Shown piece after piece: positions 18,155 through 27,845 of a DNA stretch of 64,000 nt (position 1 is the stretch's first letter; each line of letters opens with the position of its first letter). The translations under genes and the position numbers were made by a program. Below the pieces are notes generated by a model that did no database searches, was not told the DNA's origin, and saw nothing but the letters and a program-made list of their open reading frames with translations. The DNA comes from Saezia sanguinis (GTDB lineage: Bacteria; Pseudomonadota; Gammaproteobacteria; Burkholderiales; Burkholderiaceae_C), in the NCBI RefSeq assembly GCF_003991585.1, contig NZ_PQSP01000002.1, forward strand, positions 186,001-250,000. Direction: 5' to 3'.

Positions 18155-19825
18155 ATGTTTTGTATACAGTGTGAACAGACAATCAGAGGCCCGCAGTCCA
18201 GCGGGTGCAGTTATGCGCAGGGCATGTGCGGCAAAACTGCTGACGTATCCGATTTACAGGATATTCTGATCAAAAGCATGCAGGGTGTTTCGTATTGGGC
18301 ATCATTGGGGCGGCAATACCAGATTGTCGATCCGCAGGTTGACCGCTGGTCCATACAGGCATTTTTTGCCACGCTGACCAATGTGAACTTTGATGCACAG
18401 CGCTTTTTTGAATATATCCGGAGTTCAGAGAGTTTCAAAAAGAGGCTGCAAGAGCAGGTCACGCAGGCTGCAAAAGCAGCCGGCCAGGCTCTGCCGCCGT
18501 TGACAAAGGCCGCACAGATGAGCATGTCAGCAGCTCAGACAGAACTGCTGAAGTATGCGCCTGTTGCTGCCTTGAACCATGACCGTTCCGAAATCGGAGA
18601 TGATGTTATGGGGTTGCGGTTGCTGTGTCTGTATGGACTGAAGGGGGCCGCCGCTTATATGGAGCATGCTGCGGTTTTAGGGCAGGAAGCCCCGGATATT
18701 TATGCCGAGTACCACCGCATCATGTCGTATCTGGGGGATGATCCGAAAGACATTGGCGCATTGCTTGACACTTCCATGCAGATCGGTGCACTGGGCTTTA
18801 AAGCACTTGAAATGCTGAATCGTGCCGAGACTCTGACAATGGGCGATCCAGAGCCGACCACCGTCAATGTGAACCCGGTCAAAGGAAAATGCATTGTGGT
18901 TTCCGGGCACGATCTGGAAGATTTGCGCGAAATACTGGAGCAGACCCAGGGTAAGGGCATCAATGTGTATACCCATGGTGAAATGCTGCCGGCGCACTCT
19001 TATCCGGCGCTGAAAAAATATCCGCATCTGGTGGGCAACTATGGCGGCGCATGGCAAAAACAGCAAACAGAGTTTGCAGACTTTCCTGGCGCCATTGTGA
19101 TGACTTCCAACTGCATCATTGACCCCAACGTCGGACGCTACGCTGACCGCATTTATACACGCAGCATTGTCGGCTGGCCTGGCGTGAAACATATTCAGGG
19201 CAATGATTTCAGTGAAGTGATCGAAAAAGCGCTGTCGTTGCCGGGCTTTGCGGAAAGCGAGCCGGAGCATCGGATCACCATCGGGTTTGGCCACAAGGCA
19301 TTGATGGCCGCAGCACCGGCGGTGATTGAGCAGGTCAAGGCAGGCCATATCAAACACTTTTTCCTGGTCGGCGGCTGTGATGGCGACAAACAGGAACGCA
19401 ACTACTACAACGAGTTTGCTTTGCAGGCGCCGAAAGACAGTGTGATTTTGACACTGGGATGCGGGAAATACCGTTTCAACAAAGAGGAGTTTGGCGATAT
19501 CAACGGGATTCCACGCCTGCTGGATGTGGGGCAGTGTAATGACTCTTATTCTGCCGTTTTGCTGGCACTGGCGTTGAGCAAGGAGTTCAACTGTGGTGTC
19601 AATGAACTGCCGCTGACGTTGGTGCTGTCGTGGTTTGAGCAGAAAGCCATTGTCATTTTGCTGACCCTGCTTTCTCTGGGGGTGAAGGGCATTTATGCCG
19701 GCCCGTCACTACCGGCATTCCTGACGCCGAATCTGGTCAAGGTGTTGCAGGAAAAATTCGATCTGCATCCTACCGGTGTGGTTAAAGAGGATATGGATAC
19801 GATCCTGAACCGTAAGGCAGCTTAA
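18155..19825 (+). CDS. hcp: Hydroxylamine reductase / hybrid-cluster protein (class II)
   Basis: A 556-residue iron-sulfur protein. The N-terminal Cys pattern is C3-x2-C6-x11-C18-x6-C25, the class II spacing associated with a [2Fe-2S] proximal cluster, as in E. coli. Class I proteins have tighter spacing. Hybrid-cluster ligand regions are seen downstream ([27 protein letters not shown]). Hcp reduces NO or hydroxylamine under anaerobic nitrosative stress. hcr follows and nsrR is next, and the promoter carries an NsrR-like palindrome. Confidence 0.97.
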   Translation: MFCIQCEQTIRGPQSSGCSYAQGMCGKTADVSDLQDILIKSMQGVSYWASLGRQYQIVDPQVDRWSIQAFFATLTNVNFDAQRFFEYIRSSESFKKRLQEQVTQAAKAAGQALPPLTKAAQMSMSAAQTELLKYAPVAALNHDRSEIGDDVMGLRLLCLYGLKGAAAYMEHAAVLGQEAPDIYAEYHRIMSYLGDDPKDIGALLDTSMQIGALGFKALEMLNRAETLTMGDPEPTTVNVNPVKGKCIVVSGHDLEDLREILEQTQGKGINVYTHGEMLPAHSYPALKKYPHLVGNYGGAWQKQQTEFADFPGAIVMTSNCIIDPNVGRYADRIYTRSIVGWPGVKHIQGNDFSEVIEKALSLPGFAESEPEHRITIGFGHKALMAAAPAVIEQVKAGHIKHFFLVGGCDGDKQERNYYNEFALQAPKDSVILTLGCGKYRFNKEEFGDINGIPRLLDVGQCNDSYSAVLLALALSKEFNCGVNELPLTLVLSWFEQKAIVILLTLLSLGVKGIYAGPSLPAFLTPNLVKVLQEKFDLHPTGVVKEDMDTILNRKAA

Positions 19826-19890
19826 ACAAAGCAGTCATCGCAGGCGGTTTGATGGAGAACCGCCTGCCAATTCAAATTGATAAGAGACCT

Positions 19891-20940
19891 ATGATGGCAG
19901 ATACCTGGAACCCGTCGCTCACGCCACTGGTATTGGTACGTAAAACGTTTGAGACGCAGGACACGGCTAATTTCTTTTTTGCCACGCCGCAGCATCACAC
20001 TTTCACTTTCAAACCCGGGCAGTTTGTTACAGTGAAGGCAGACATTGAAGGGCAGACGTATGCCCGCTCCTACTCCATCAGCTCGTTGCCGGAAAAAGCG
20101 GAACTGCAGCTCACCATCAAGCGGGTGGCGGGCGGTGTTGTTTCCAACTGGCTGATAGACCACCTGCTGCCTGGCGATTCGCTATGCACCTATGGCTTTG
20201 CCGGAGATTTCAATATTGTGGATTGCCCGCCGAAAGACAAAGTGCTGATGATCAGTGCCGGCTGTGGTATCACTCCGGTCATGGCCATGACCAGGCATCT
20301 GCTGAATGGGGCTGCGCAGCCTGTAGCAAAAGTGGATTTTCTGCACTGCGCCAAAGATATTGAAAATGTCATTTATCTGGACGATATGCGGCATATGGCC
20401 AAAGCGCACCCCCGTTTTCAGGCGCATTTGCTGTTGGAGCAGATAGGCGATCAGTCGGGTTCTGAGCGGACGTATGAAGGACTGATCAGCCTGGCGCATT
20501 TGCGGGCCTGTTGCCCAGATTATCTGGATCGTTCGGTTTATTTATGCGGCCCGGCCAGATTCATGGAGGTGGTTGAAGGCATTTTCCGTGACAGCGGTTT
20601 TGACATGGCCTGTTTTTTCAAGGAAAGTTTTCTACCGTCAAATACCTGTGACGCCACGGTGGCAGCCGATGCTGCACAGTGCACCGTGAATGTACCTGAT
20701 TTTCAGGTCAGCCAGCAAGTGGCTGCGGGTTCTGTTTTGCTGGACGTGTTGGAGCAGGCTCATGTGCCTGTCATCGGCGCATGTCGCTCCGGCGTGTGCG
20801 GTTCGTGCAAATGCAAGGTGACGCGGGGGAAGGTGGCGTCCAGCAGCCATGCCACATTGACCGAGCAGGAACAAGCGGATGGTTATGTGCTGGCATGTTC
20901 CAGTAAAGTGGTGGAAGATGTTGATGTGGCTTTGAAATGA
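19891..20940 (+). CDS. hcr: NADH oxidoreductase Hcr (electron donor to Hcp)
   Basis: A ferredoxin-NADP reductase-type protein of about 349 residues. The FAD motif is RSYSIS, the NAD-binding block is MISAGCGITPVMAM, and a C-terminal plant-type [2Fe-2S] domain has CRSGVCGSCKCK with the last Cys in VLACSSK. Hcr passes electrons from NADH to Hcp. I choose ATG 19891 because the preceding AAGAGA and the expected N-terminal length both fit. ATG 19852 upstream is an alternative that would leave only 26 bp after hcp. Confidence 0.94.
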   Translation: MMADTWNPSLTPLVLVRKTFETQDTANFFFATPQHHTFTFKPGQFVTVKADIEGQTYARSYSISSLPEKAELQLTIKRVAGGVVSNWLIDHLLPGDSLCTYGFAGDFNIVDCPPKDKVLMISAGCGITPVMAMTRHLLNGAAQPVAKVDFLHCAKDIENVIYLDDMRHMAKAHPRFQAHLLLEQIGDQSGSERTYEGLISLAHLRACCPDYLDRSVYLCGPARFMEVVEGIFRDSGFDMACFFKESFLPSNTCDATVAADAAQCTVNVPDFQVSQQVAAGSVLLDVLEQAHVPVIGACRSGVCGSCKCKVTRGKVASSSHATLTEQEQADGYVLACSSKVVEDVDVALK

Positions 20941-21006
20941 ATGCGGAAATGAATGCAGTTTTGTGGGTGAGATGGCGTATACATCGCAAACACACATAGG
21001 GTCGTT

Positions 21007-21012
21007 TATAAT
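21007..21012 (+). promoter_or_regulatory. Candidate -10 element for nsrR
   Basis: A perfect TATAAT lies 73 bp upstream of the nsrR start, in a gap after hcr. No good -35 is found at 17 bp (TCGCAA). This suggests nsrR can be transcribed apart from hcp-hcr, but the evidence is a single hexamer. Confidence 0.4.
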
Positions 21013-21085
21013 ATAGCCCAGACCCGAACAGACTGTGCGCTGACGGGACAAGAGTTGATTTTCATGCAACCTAGGCAAGATTACT

Positions 21086-21574
21086 GTGCAACTATCCAGA
21101 TTCACTGACTACAGTATCCGTGTTCTGATTTATCTGGCGACATTACCGCCGGGGGAGTTGACGCGCATTAACGAAGTCAGTGAGCTGTATGACATTTCCA
21201 AAAACCACCTGGTCAAAGTGATTCATAAACTTGGGCAGTTGGGGCTGATCGATACCATTCAAGGCAAGAATGGCGGCATACGGCTTAAACTGTCGCCAGA
21301 GCAGATTGGAATTGGTCAGGCACTGCGCCAGTTGGAACCGTTGCACCTGCTGAATTGCAGTGTGGAAAGCTGCTGTATCAGCCCGGCGTGCCGTCTGAAG
21401 CGGTATCTGGTGGATGCCAAAGAGGCTTTTTTAAAAGAGCTGGATAAATACACGATACAGGATTTGCTGGTAGATAACCAAAAGCTGTATTCTTTTTTTC
21501 AAAAAGAAAAGCCGGGAAGCCAGTCTCCACCCAAAAAGCAAGCCAGGCGCATACGCATCAAAGAAAAAGCCTGA
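21086..21574 (+). CDS. nsrR: Rrf2-family nitric-oxide-sensing repressor NsrR
   Basis: A 162-residue winged-helix Rrf2 regulator with an Fe-S cluster. Cys at positions 91, 96 and 102 (LLNCSVESCCISPACRLK) match the E. coli NsrR cluster ligands in number and spacing; an extra Cys sits at 97. The N-terminal MQLSRFTDYSIRVLIYLATLP is typical. NO damages the cluster and relieves repression. Translation starts at GTG 21086. The basic C-terminal tail (PPKKQARRIRIKEK) is unusual but may aid DNA binding. Target: the palindrome upstream of hcp. Confidence 0.93.
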   Translation: MQLSRFTDYSIRVLIYLATLPPGELTRINEVSELYDISKNHLVKVIHKLGQLGLIDTIQGKNGGIRLKLSPEQIGIGQALRQLEPLHLLNCSVESCCISPACRLKRYLVDAKEAFLKELDKYTIQDLLVDNQKLYSFFQKEKPGSQSPPKKQARRIRIKEKA

Positions 21575-21589
21575 GACCACAGGCTTTTT
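21564..21589. terminator. Bidirectional terminator between nsrR and fadD
   Basis: AAAAAGCCTG (21564-21573), loop AGACCA, CAGGCTTTTT (21580-21589). T-runs exist on both strands, and the nsrR stop codon lies within it. It serves nsrR (plus) and fadD (minus, stop at 21605). Confidence 0.92.
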
Positions 21590-21604
21590 CTTTTTGGCCT
21601 GAAA

Positions 21605-23335
21605 TTATTGCTGCGATGTTTTGTCAGCAGGTTCACTCAACAGTGCACGCAGTTCGCGGCGCAAAATTTTACCGACAGTGGATTTGGGCAGGCTTTCGCG
21701 AAATACCACGAAACGCGGGCGTTTGTAGCCTGTCAGGCGTGTTTTACACCACTGTTTGACCTGTTCTTCTGTCAGTTCGGGATCTTTCTTCACCACCAGC
21801 ACCATCACTGCTTCACCGGATTTTGGGCTGGGTACGCCAATGGCAACGCATTCTTCCACCCCTGACATCAGGGCCACCACATCTTCAATTTCGTTCGGGT
21901 AGACATTAAAGCCCGATACCAGAATCATGTCTTTTTTGCGGTCAACAATCCGGATCCAGCCGCTTTCATCCATCACGGCAATATCGCCGGTGCGGAAAAA
22001 ACCATCTTTGGTCATGACCTTGGCGGTTTCTTCCGGGCTGTTCCAGTAGCCGGCCATCACCTGCGGGCCCTGTACCGTGATTTCCCCCGGCGTACCTAAC
22101 GGAACCGGCTGGTCGTTGTCATCGCGCAATACGACCGTGGTTGACGGAACCGGGTAGCCAATGCCCATGCGCTGGTCATTCACATCTGTAATGTCCACAC
22201 GGCTGGCACAGATCACGGGCGATGTTTCAGACATGCCGTAGCCTTCCACCATGCCACAGCCGGTCAGCTTGTACCAGGCCTGTACCGTGGCCTGCTGCAA
22301 TGCCATACCACCACCGACCGACAGGCACAGCGAACTCCAGTTGACAGAGGATGCCTCCGGGTGATTGACGATGGCATTAAACAAGGTGTTCACGGCAGGC
22401 AGCACGTGAAAGGGCTGGCGCCGCAATTCGCGCAGCATGCTCGAGAGGTCACGCGGGTTGGGAATCAGGATGTTGTTGCCGCCCAGATAAAAGGTGATGA
22501 GCAGGTTCACATTAAAAGCGAAGATGTGATAAAGCGGCAATGCACCAACCAGCACAATCTGGTCTTTTCCTGATAGGTTGGTTTTCAGTGCGGGCAGAAT
22601 CCAGGCGTATACCTGCAGCACGTTACTGACCAGGTTGCGGTGCAATAAGGTGGCGCCTTTGCTCACACCAGTGGTGCCGCCGGTATATTGCAGTATGGCA
22701 ATATCGTCAGGGCCGATTTCAGGCTGCTGGTAGTCTGGCAGCATGTATTCACCGCGCAGCAGCGCTTCTTTTAAAGAGATGCTGTTTGGCAGATCAAAGT
22801 TCGGCACCATGCCTTTGAAGCGGATGGCTTTGTTGATGAACCAGCCTTTCAAGCCGCCAATCAGGTCTCCGATACCGGTGAGAATCACGTGCCTGACCGG
22901 GGTGGTGAGCATGGCTTCAGCCAGTGTATGGGCGAAGTTTTCGGCAATAAAAATAGCCTGCACATCGGCATCTTTGAGCTGATGCTCCAGTTCACGTGCG
23001 GTATACAGCGGGTTGACATTCACCAGGATGAAGCCGGCACGCAGTATGGCCGTGGCAATCACCGGATACTGCGGGATATTGGGCATCATGATGGCAACGC
23101 GATCGCCTTTTTTCAACCCGACAGACTGCAGGTAAGAGGCAATGTTCATAGAGAACTGGTCAATCTGTGCATAGCTGAATTTTTTACCCATGAACGTTTG
23201 TGCGGTACGGTGCGGGTAGGTCTTAAAACACTGCTCAAACAGTTCGGCCAGCGATGAGAAACGTTGCGAATCAATTTCCGCCGGCACTTCTGCGGGATAG
23301 TTCTTGAGCCAAATACGATCGGTTTTCAAAGTCAT
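21605..23335 (-). CDS. fadD: Long-chain fatty acid-CoA ligase
   Basis: An AMP-forming acyl-CoA synthetase of 576 residues. The P-loop motif is YTGGTTGVSKGATLLHRN, the adenylate motif is VEGYGMSETSP, and the C-terminal hinge and catalytic region has TGDIAVMDESGWIRIVDRKKDMILVSGFN with the invariant Lys in PKSTVGKILRREL. It activates fatty acids at the membrane. I start at ATG 23335 (MTLKTDRIWLKNYP), the usual betaproteobacterial beginning, although the ribosome-binding GGAG is very close. An in-frame upstream start at 23377 is possible. It is divergent from nudJ. Confidence 0.94.
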   Translation of the reverse strand: MTLKTDRIWLKNYPAEVPAEIDSQRFSSLAELFEQCFKTYPHRTAQTFMGKKFSYAQIDQFSMNIASYLQSVGLKKGDRVAIMMPNIPQYPVIATAILRAGFILVNVNPLYTARELEHQLKDADVQAIFIAENFAHTLAEAMLTTPVRHVILTGIGDLIGGLKGWFINKAIRFKGMVPNFDLPNSISLKEALLRGEYMLPDYQQPEIGPDDIAILQYTGGTTGVSKGATLLHRNLVSNVLQVYAWILPALKTNLSGKDQIVLVGALPLYHIFAFNVNLLITFYLGGNNILIPNPRDLSSMLRELRRQPFHVLPAVNTLFNAIVNHPEASSVNWSSLCLSVGGGMALQQATVQAWYKLTGCGMVEGYGMSETSPVICASRVDITDVNDQRMGIGYPVPSTTVVLRDDNDQPVPLGTPGEITVQGPQVMAGYWNSPEETAKVMTKDGFFRTGDIAVMDESGWIRIVDRKKDMILVSGFNVYPNEIEDVVALMSGVEECVAIGVPSPKSGEAVMVLVVKKDPELTEEQVKQWCKTRLTGYKRPRFVVFRESLPKSTVGKILRRELRALLSEPADKTSQQ

Positions 23336-23505
23336 TCTCCGTAACAGGAATGATGTCAGTTTAGCGATCAACTGCACCTTCCCGGGTATAAATTCTACGA
23401 GTAGCCGAATACAGTACTTTTAGTATCAGATGCCTATCCCGTCATTTATTTACATTGTATTCAAAGCGGAGGATAAAATACCTGCTGTAAACGAGAACTC
23501 AGGCT

Positions 23506-24018
23506 ATGAATAAGAAATTAGTGCGCTGGTCCCCCCGAACCACCGTTGCAGCTATTATTGAGCGCGAAGGTCTTTTTTTGCTGGTTGAAGAGGATACCGT
23601 TGATGGCCTGCGCCTGAACAACCCTGCCGGGCACCTGGATCAGGGGGAATCGCTGTTGCAGGCGTGCACACGTGAAACGCTGGAAGAGTCCGCCTGGCAG
23701 TTTACGCCTACAGCGCTGGTGGGTATTTATATGCACCGTTTTGTTGCCAGCCGGGGTGGCGATATGACGTATTTGCGTTTTTCTTTCTGCGGAAGCCTGG
23801 GTGAGCACGAGCCTGACAGGGTATTGGATGAAGGAATTGTGCGTGCGGTATGGATGAGCTATGAAGAGATTCAGGCCTGCCCTGAGCGGCACCGCACGCC
23901 ATTGCTGATGCAAGGGCTTGATGATTACCGGCAGGGGTGTCGTTATCCGCTGGAGATTCTGACAGCCAATGCCAGTATTTACCGGCAACAACCCGATACG
24001 TTTGTTGCCAGTGTGTAG
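23506..24018 (+). CDS. nudJ: Nudix hydrolase NudJ-like
   Basis: A 170-residue Nudix protein. The Nudix box is GHLDQGESLLQACTRETLEESAW (residue ~45 onward), with the Arg-Glu-x2-Glu-Glu core intact. NudJ enzymes remove phosphate from HMP-PP (a thiamine precursor) and nucleoside triphosphates. Placement directly before mnmA, with a 59-bp gap, is the same as in E. coli, which supports the NudJ assignment. The start has GGAGGA a little far upstream (23470-23475). Confidence 0.9.
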   Translation: MNKKLVRWSPRTTVAAIIEREGLFLLVEEDTVDGLRLNNPAGHLDQGESLLQACTRETLEESAWQFTPTALVGIYMHRFVASRGGDMTYLRFSFCGSLGEHEPDRVLDEGIVRAVWMSYEEIQACPERHRTPLLMQGLDDYRQGCRYPLEILTANASIYRQQPDTFVASV

Positions 24019-24077
24019 GGGAGTGTAGGCAGAGTATTCGTGAAGCAGGAAGTTGAATCGTTGAACAGAAAAGAGAG

Positions 24078-25214
24078 ATGTGTGTGGCACCAAAGCGTGT
24101 GATTGTCGGCCTGTCTGGCGGCGTTGATTCCGCAGTGAGTGCCTATTTGCTGAAAAAACAGGGTTATGAAGTCATCGGGCTGTTCATGAAGAACTGGGAA
24201 GATGATGACGACTCTGAATACTGCTCGTCCCGGCAGGACTGGCTGGATGCTGCCAGCGTGGCCGATGTGCTGGGCATTGATATTGAATTTGTTAATTTTG
24301 CTTCAGAGTATAAAGACCGGGTGTTTGCCGAGTTCTTACGCGAGTACCAGGCCGGGCGCACACCCAACCCGGATGTGCTGTGTAATGCCGAGATCAAGTT
24401 CAAGGCGTTTTTAGACCATGCCATGCGGCTGGGTGGCAGCAAAATTGCCACCGGCCACTATGCGCGCGTTCGCGAACGTGAGGGCCGGTTTGAATTGCTC
24501 AAGGGGCTGGATCCGGCCAAGGACCAGAGCTATTTTTTGCATCGCTTGAATCAGGAGCAGTTGTCGCGCACGCTGTTTCCCGTGGGAGAGTTGGAAAAAA
24601 CGGAAGTACGGCGCATTGCCGCAGAAATCGGCTTGCCCAATGCCGGTAAAAAGGATTCAACCGGGATTTGTTTCATTGGCGAGCGGCCGTTCAGAGAGTT
24701 TTTAAACCGCTATCTTGCACATCGGCCCGGCCCGATCCGCGATGATCGCGGGCGTTTGCTGGGAGAGCATGTTGGGTTGAGTTTTTATACGCTGGGCCAG
24801 CGTAAAGGTATTGGTATTGGCGGCATCAAGGAAAAGGGTGCTTCGCGTGGCGGTGGCGAGCATGCGCCCTGGTTTGTTGCCCGCAAAGACATGCAGGCCA
24901 ATACGCTGTATGTGGTGCAGGGGCATGATCACCCATGGCTGTTATCGACACAACTGGTCAGTGACCAGGCATCGTGGGTGGCAGGTATTCCGCCCGAACC
25001 CGGACTGTATGCGGCCAAGACGCGTTACCGTCAGGCAGATGCCGCATGTACGTACGCGCCAGTACAGGCGCAGGATAATTTACCAGAGCATCGTTTTGCG
25101 CTGAAGTTTGACGCTCCCCAGTGGGCTGTCACACCAGGCCAGTCTGCCGTTTTATATGATGGCGAGGTTTGTCTGGGGGGCGGTATCATTGATCAGGTTC
25201 TGGCTCTGGCATGA
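24078..25214 (+). CDS. mnmA: tRNA-specific 2-thiouridylase MnmA
   Basis: This enzyme adds sulfur to U34 of Lys, Glu and Gln tRNAs (s2U). The 378-residue product has the PP-loop SGGVDSAV, the nucleophile Cys region [12 protein letters not shown] and the second catalytic Cys in [17 protein letters not shown]. The central insertion [25 protein letters not shown] fits the family. The start ATG 24078 has GAGAG upstream. It probably shares a transcript with nudJ. A structured 3' gap follows it. Confidence 0.97.
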   Translation: MCVAPKRVIVGLSGGVDSAVSAYLLKKQGYEVIGLFMKNWEDDDDSEYCSSRQDWLDAASVADVLGIDIEFVNFASEYKDRVFAEFLREYQAGRTPNPDVLCNAEIKFKAFLDHAMRLGGSKIATGHYARVREREGRFELLKGLDPAKDQSYFLHRLNQEQLSRTLFPVGELEKTEVRRIAAEIGLPNAGKKDSTGICFIGERPFREFLNRYLAHRPGPIRDDRGRLLGEHVGLSFYTLGQRKGIGIGGIKEKGASRGGGEHAPWFVARKDMQANTLYVVQGHDHPWLLSTQLVSDQASWVAGIPPEPGLYAAKTRYRQADAACTYAPVQAQDNLPEHRFALKFDAPQWAVTPGQSAVLYDGEVCLGGGIIDQVLALA

Positions 25215-25738
25215 TGGCTGCCTATAAAAGCATCTGAGCGGACAGGCTGTTCATCAGATCATTTAAAAGAGTATGGGCAGCCAGCACCGGTCGGTATGTA
25301 TCTGTTTTTGTTTTTAAATGACTGTTTTGGTCAAGTGGGTATCAGCTTAATTCCCATGGGGTGGTAATCAAGATTTACCAACGTGGTCATAGGTAACCCC
25401 CGTTTTGTATACAGCGCCTGTGTGCCTTCTATGAGAGAAGGCATTTGTTTCTTTTGCAAAAATTGTTGCATGAGGTGACCGGCCTGCAAAATACTTTTGC
25501 TGTAACCCATGTGCATCGGGGTTGAGCATAAGGGTTTGTGCTAGGTCCGTGCCCTAGCCGGAAGTCTACAATCATTCAGGATATGGCGGCATGATACCCA
25601 GTGGTATTGTGCCGAGATGACCGTATAGAAAGGGATTCCACGAAGAAGTAAATACGGCTGAATGACATTCCAGATAGATATAAGTACAACGCGTTTTAGT
25701 TTCTAAAGCGCTATTTCAGTAAATGCAGGAGACAAATT
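25215..25738. other. Intergenic region between mnmA and livK with RNA-like structures
   Basis: 524 bp without a convincing gene. TGGCTGCC (25215-25222) pairs with GGCAGCCA (25276-25283). Inside it, ATCTGA (25232-25237) pairs with TCAGAT (25254-25259) around ACAG-g-CTGT. A terminator-like hairpin is at 25423-25453. A further GCTAGG/CCTAGC hairpin is at 25540-25558. The livK promoter must lie here, but I see no clear -35/-10 pair. Confidence 0.4.
25423..25453 (+). terminator. Terminator-like hairpin downstream of mnmA
   Basis: TGCCTTCT (25423-25430), loop ATGAG, AGAAGGCA (25436-25443), followed by TTTGTTTCTTTT. It is 208 bp past the mnmA stop, so it would end either a long mnmA 3' UTR or an independent small RNA. 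Confidence 0.6.
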
Positions 25739-26953
25739 ATGAAACGAGGTTTTGCCGGGCTTTTCGGGGCTGCAGTCGTTGCATTGAGCATGATGACTGC
25801 GGGTGTGGCTGCATATGCGCAGCAAAAGATTGTGTTGGGCGCTTCGGTACAGTTGACCGGCCCGATCGCCAACACGGGGCGCTACTACCGGGATGCGTAT
25901 CAACTGACGGTTGATCGTATCAATGCAGCCGGTGGTGTGACGGTGGATGGCAAGCCTTACCAGCTTGAACTGAAGATTTATGACAACCAGTCTGACGTGG
26001 GCTTGAGCGTGCGCCAGTATACACAACTGGTGTCACAGGATAAAGTGAATTTCCTGCTTGGCCCGTTTGCCAGCAATTTTGCTCTGGCTGATTCTGTGGT
26101 GTCTGAACGCTACAAAATCCCGATGGTGCAGGGCGGCGGGGCTTCGGACCAGATTTTTACCCGTGGCTTCAAGTACATTTTCGGCACATTGCCGCCGGCC
26201 ACGCACTATTACAGCAGTACGGTCGATTTGATGAAGACGCTGCAGCCCCCGATCAAAACCGTGGCGTTGCTGTATGCGGACGACTCGTTTGATGTTTCTG
26301 TGGCCGAAGGTACGCGTCCACTGCTGACCAATGCCGGGTTTCAGATTGTGATGGATGAAAAATTCAGCACCAATGCCACCGATTTCAGCTCCTTGCTGAC
26401 CCGAATCAAAAGCCTGAATGCAGACGCCGTTTTTGTGGCCGGGCATGAAACCGAGATTTTGAACTTTATCCGTCAGGCCAAGAGTCTGGCTGTTTCTCCC
26501 AAGCTGTATTCGTTTACGGTGGGGGTTCCCAGTGAGGATTTCCGCAAAGCGCTGGGGGCTGACGCCAACTACGCTTTTGGCATGACCGCCTGGTTGCCCA
26601 CGCCTGATATGAAAGACCGCTGGTTTGGTGATGCGGCTGAATTTGCCAAGGTGTATACAGCCAAGTTTGGTTATGACCCTGATTACCATGCAGCCTCAGG
26701 TGCAGCAGATGTCCAGGCGCTGGTGATGGCCATTGAAAAAGCCAATTCGTTGGACCCGCAAAAGGTGCGCGATGCACTGGCCACAATCAAGTTTGACAGT
26801 CTGTATGGTCCGATTGCGTTTGACGAACGCGGCCAGATTGATCTGCCGCAGATTGTCGTGCAGGTGCAGGATGGCAAGGTGGTTGAAATCCATGGCCCCA
26901 AAGGCCCTGTGAATCCGCCCAAATATCCTATGCCGGCCTGGAACGCCCGCTAA
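25739..26953 (+). CDS. livK: Periplasmic branched-chain amino acid-type substrate-binding protein
   Basis: A 404-residue type I periplasmic binding protein of the LivJ/LivK (Leu/Ile/Val) superfamily. A signal peptide ([19 protein letters not shown] to AYAQ) precedes the mature start [28 protein letters not shown]. The two-lobe Peripla_BP_6 layout follows, with [13 protein letters not shown] and [15 protein letters not shown]. It gives the specificity of the importer whose genes follow at 28 bp. The substrate may be an amino acid, amide or other carboxylate; the family cannot decide this. Confidence 0.9.
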   Translation: MKRGFAGLFGAAVVALSMMTAGVAAYAQQKIVLGASVQLTGPIANTGRYYRDAYQLTVDRINAAGGVTVDGKPYQLELKIYDNQSDVGLSVRQYTQLVSQDKVNFLLGPFASNFALADSVVSERYKIPMVQGGGASDQIFTRGFKYIFGTLPPATHYYSSTVDLMKTLQPPIKTVALLYADDSFDVSVAEGTRPLLTNAGFQIVMDEKFSTNATDFSSLLTRIKSLNADAVFVAGHETEILNFIRQAKSLAVSPKLYSFTVGVPSEDFRKALGADANYAFGMTAWLPTPDMKDRWFGDAAEFAKVYTAKFGYDPDYHAASGAADVQALVMAIEKANSLDPQKVRDALATIKFDSLYGPIAFDERGQIDLPQIVVQVQDGKVVEIHGPKGPVNPPKYPMPAWNAR

Positions 26954-26981
26954 ATAGAACGTATAAATACAGCGAGATCAT

Positions 26982-27845
26982 ATGAATATTTTTATTCAGA
27001 CGTTAATCAACGGCATTTTGCTGGGCGGCTTATATGCTGTCATGGCACAGGGGCTGGCGTTGGTGTGGGGTGTGCTGAACATTGTGAACCTGGCGCATGG
27101 TGCTTTCATCATGCTGGGCGGTTACCTGACATGGACGCTATTTACATACTGTGGCATCGATCCTTTTGTAGGGTTGGTGCCCACAGCCATCATCATGTTT
27201 GTTTTGGGTTACCTGATCCAGCGCGGATTGCTCAATTTTGTGGCGCGCGGGCCCATGTTCAATACGCTGCTGATCACTTTCGGTCTGGAAGTGATTCTGG
27301 CCGATGTGGTGCAGATTATTTATTCTGCCGACTTTCAGGCCATTAATCCTTCCTATGCCGGCAGCAGCATCTCGCTGGGTGAAATTGCGGTGCCTAAGGT
27401 TAACCTGGCCGCTTTTGCGGTGGCGTTGGCAATCAGTATTGCGATGTGGATGTTTTTGCTGCGGACCCGGCTCGGGCGTGCCATTCGCGCCACGGCGCAA
27501 AATCTGGTTGCAGCCCGCCTGTACGGGGTGGAGCCGCGCCATCTTTATGCCGTGACCTTCGGTATCGGCCTGGCACTGGCCGGGGCTGCCGGCGGGTTGT
27601 ATGGCATGGTGTCCCAGATCAATCCGTACATTGGCGTGTATTTAACGGCCAAGTGCTTTGCCATTACCATCATCGGCGGGCTGGATAATCCGCTGGGCGT
27701 GATTGTCGGTGGGCTGTTGCTGGGCGTGATTGAGCTGATGACCATGCAGTATGTCGGCGCCACTTACCAGAACGTTGTCAGTTTTGGGGTGCTGATCCTG
27801 GTACTGATTTTGCGGCCAAGCGGTCTTTTGGGGAAAACAGCATGA
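26982..27845 (+). CDS. livH: Branched-chain amino acid-type ABC permease LivH
   Basis: A 287-residue inner-membrane permease with about eight hydrophobic helices. The N-terminal block LINGILLGGLYAVMAQGLALVWGVLNIVNLAHGAF is the most conserved LivH segment. The cytoplasmic coupling region RTRLGRAIRATAQN precedes the final helices. It begins 28 bp after livK and overlaps livM by four bases (ATGA), so translation is coupled. Confidence 0.93.
   Translation: MNIFIQTLINGILLGGLYAVMAQGLALVWGVLNIVNLAHGAFIMLGGYLTWTLFTYCGIDPFVGLVPTAIIMFVLGYLIQRGLLNFVARGPMFNTLLITFGLEVILADVVQIIYSADFQAINPSYAGSSISLGEIAVPKVNLAAFAVALAISIAMWMFLLRTRLGRAIRATAQNLVAARLYGVEPRHLYAVTFGIGLALAGAAGGLYGMVSQINPYIGVYLTAKCFAITIIGGLDNPLGVIVGGLLLGVIELMTMQYVGATYQNVVSFGVLILVLILRPSGLLGKTA

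Noticed and set aside
25331..25516. A 61-codon minus-strand frame in the mnmA-livK gap
   Set aside because: It lacks a ribosome-binding site and recognisable sequence, and it crosses the terminator-like hairpin at 25423-25453. It is more likely chance.
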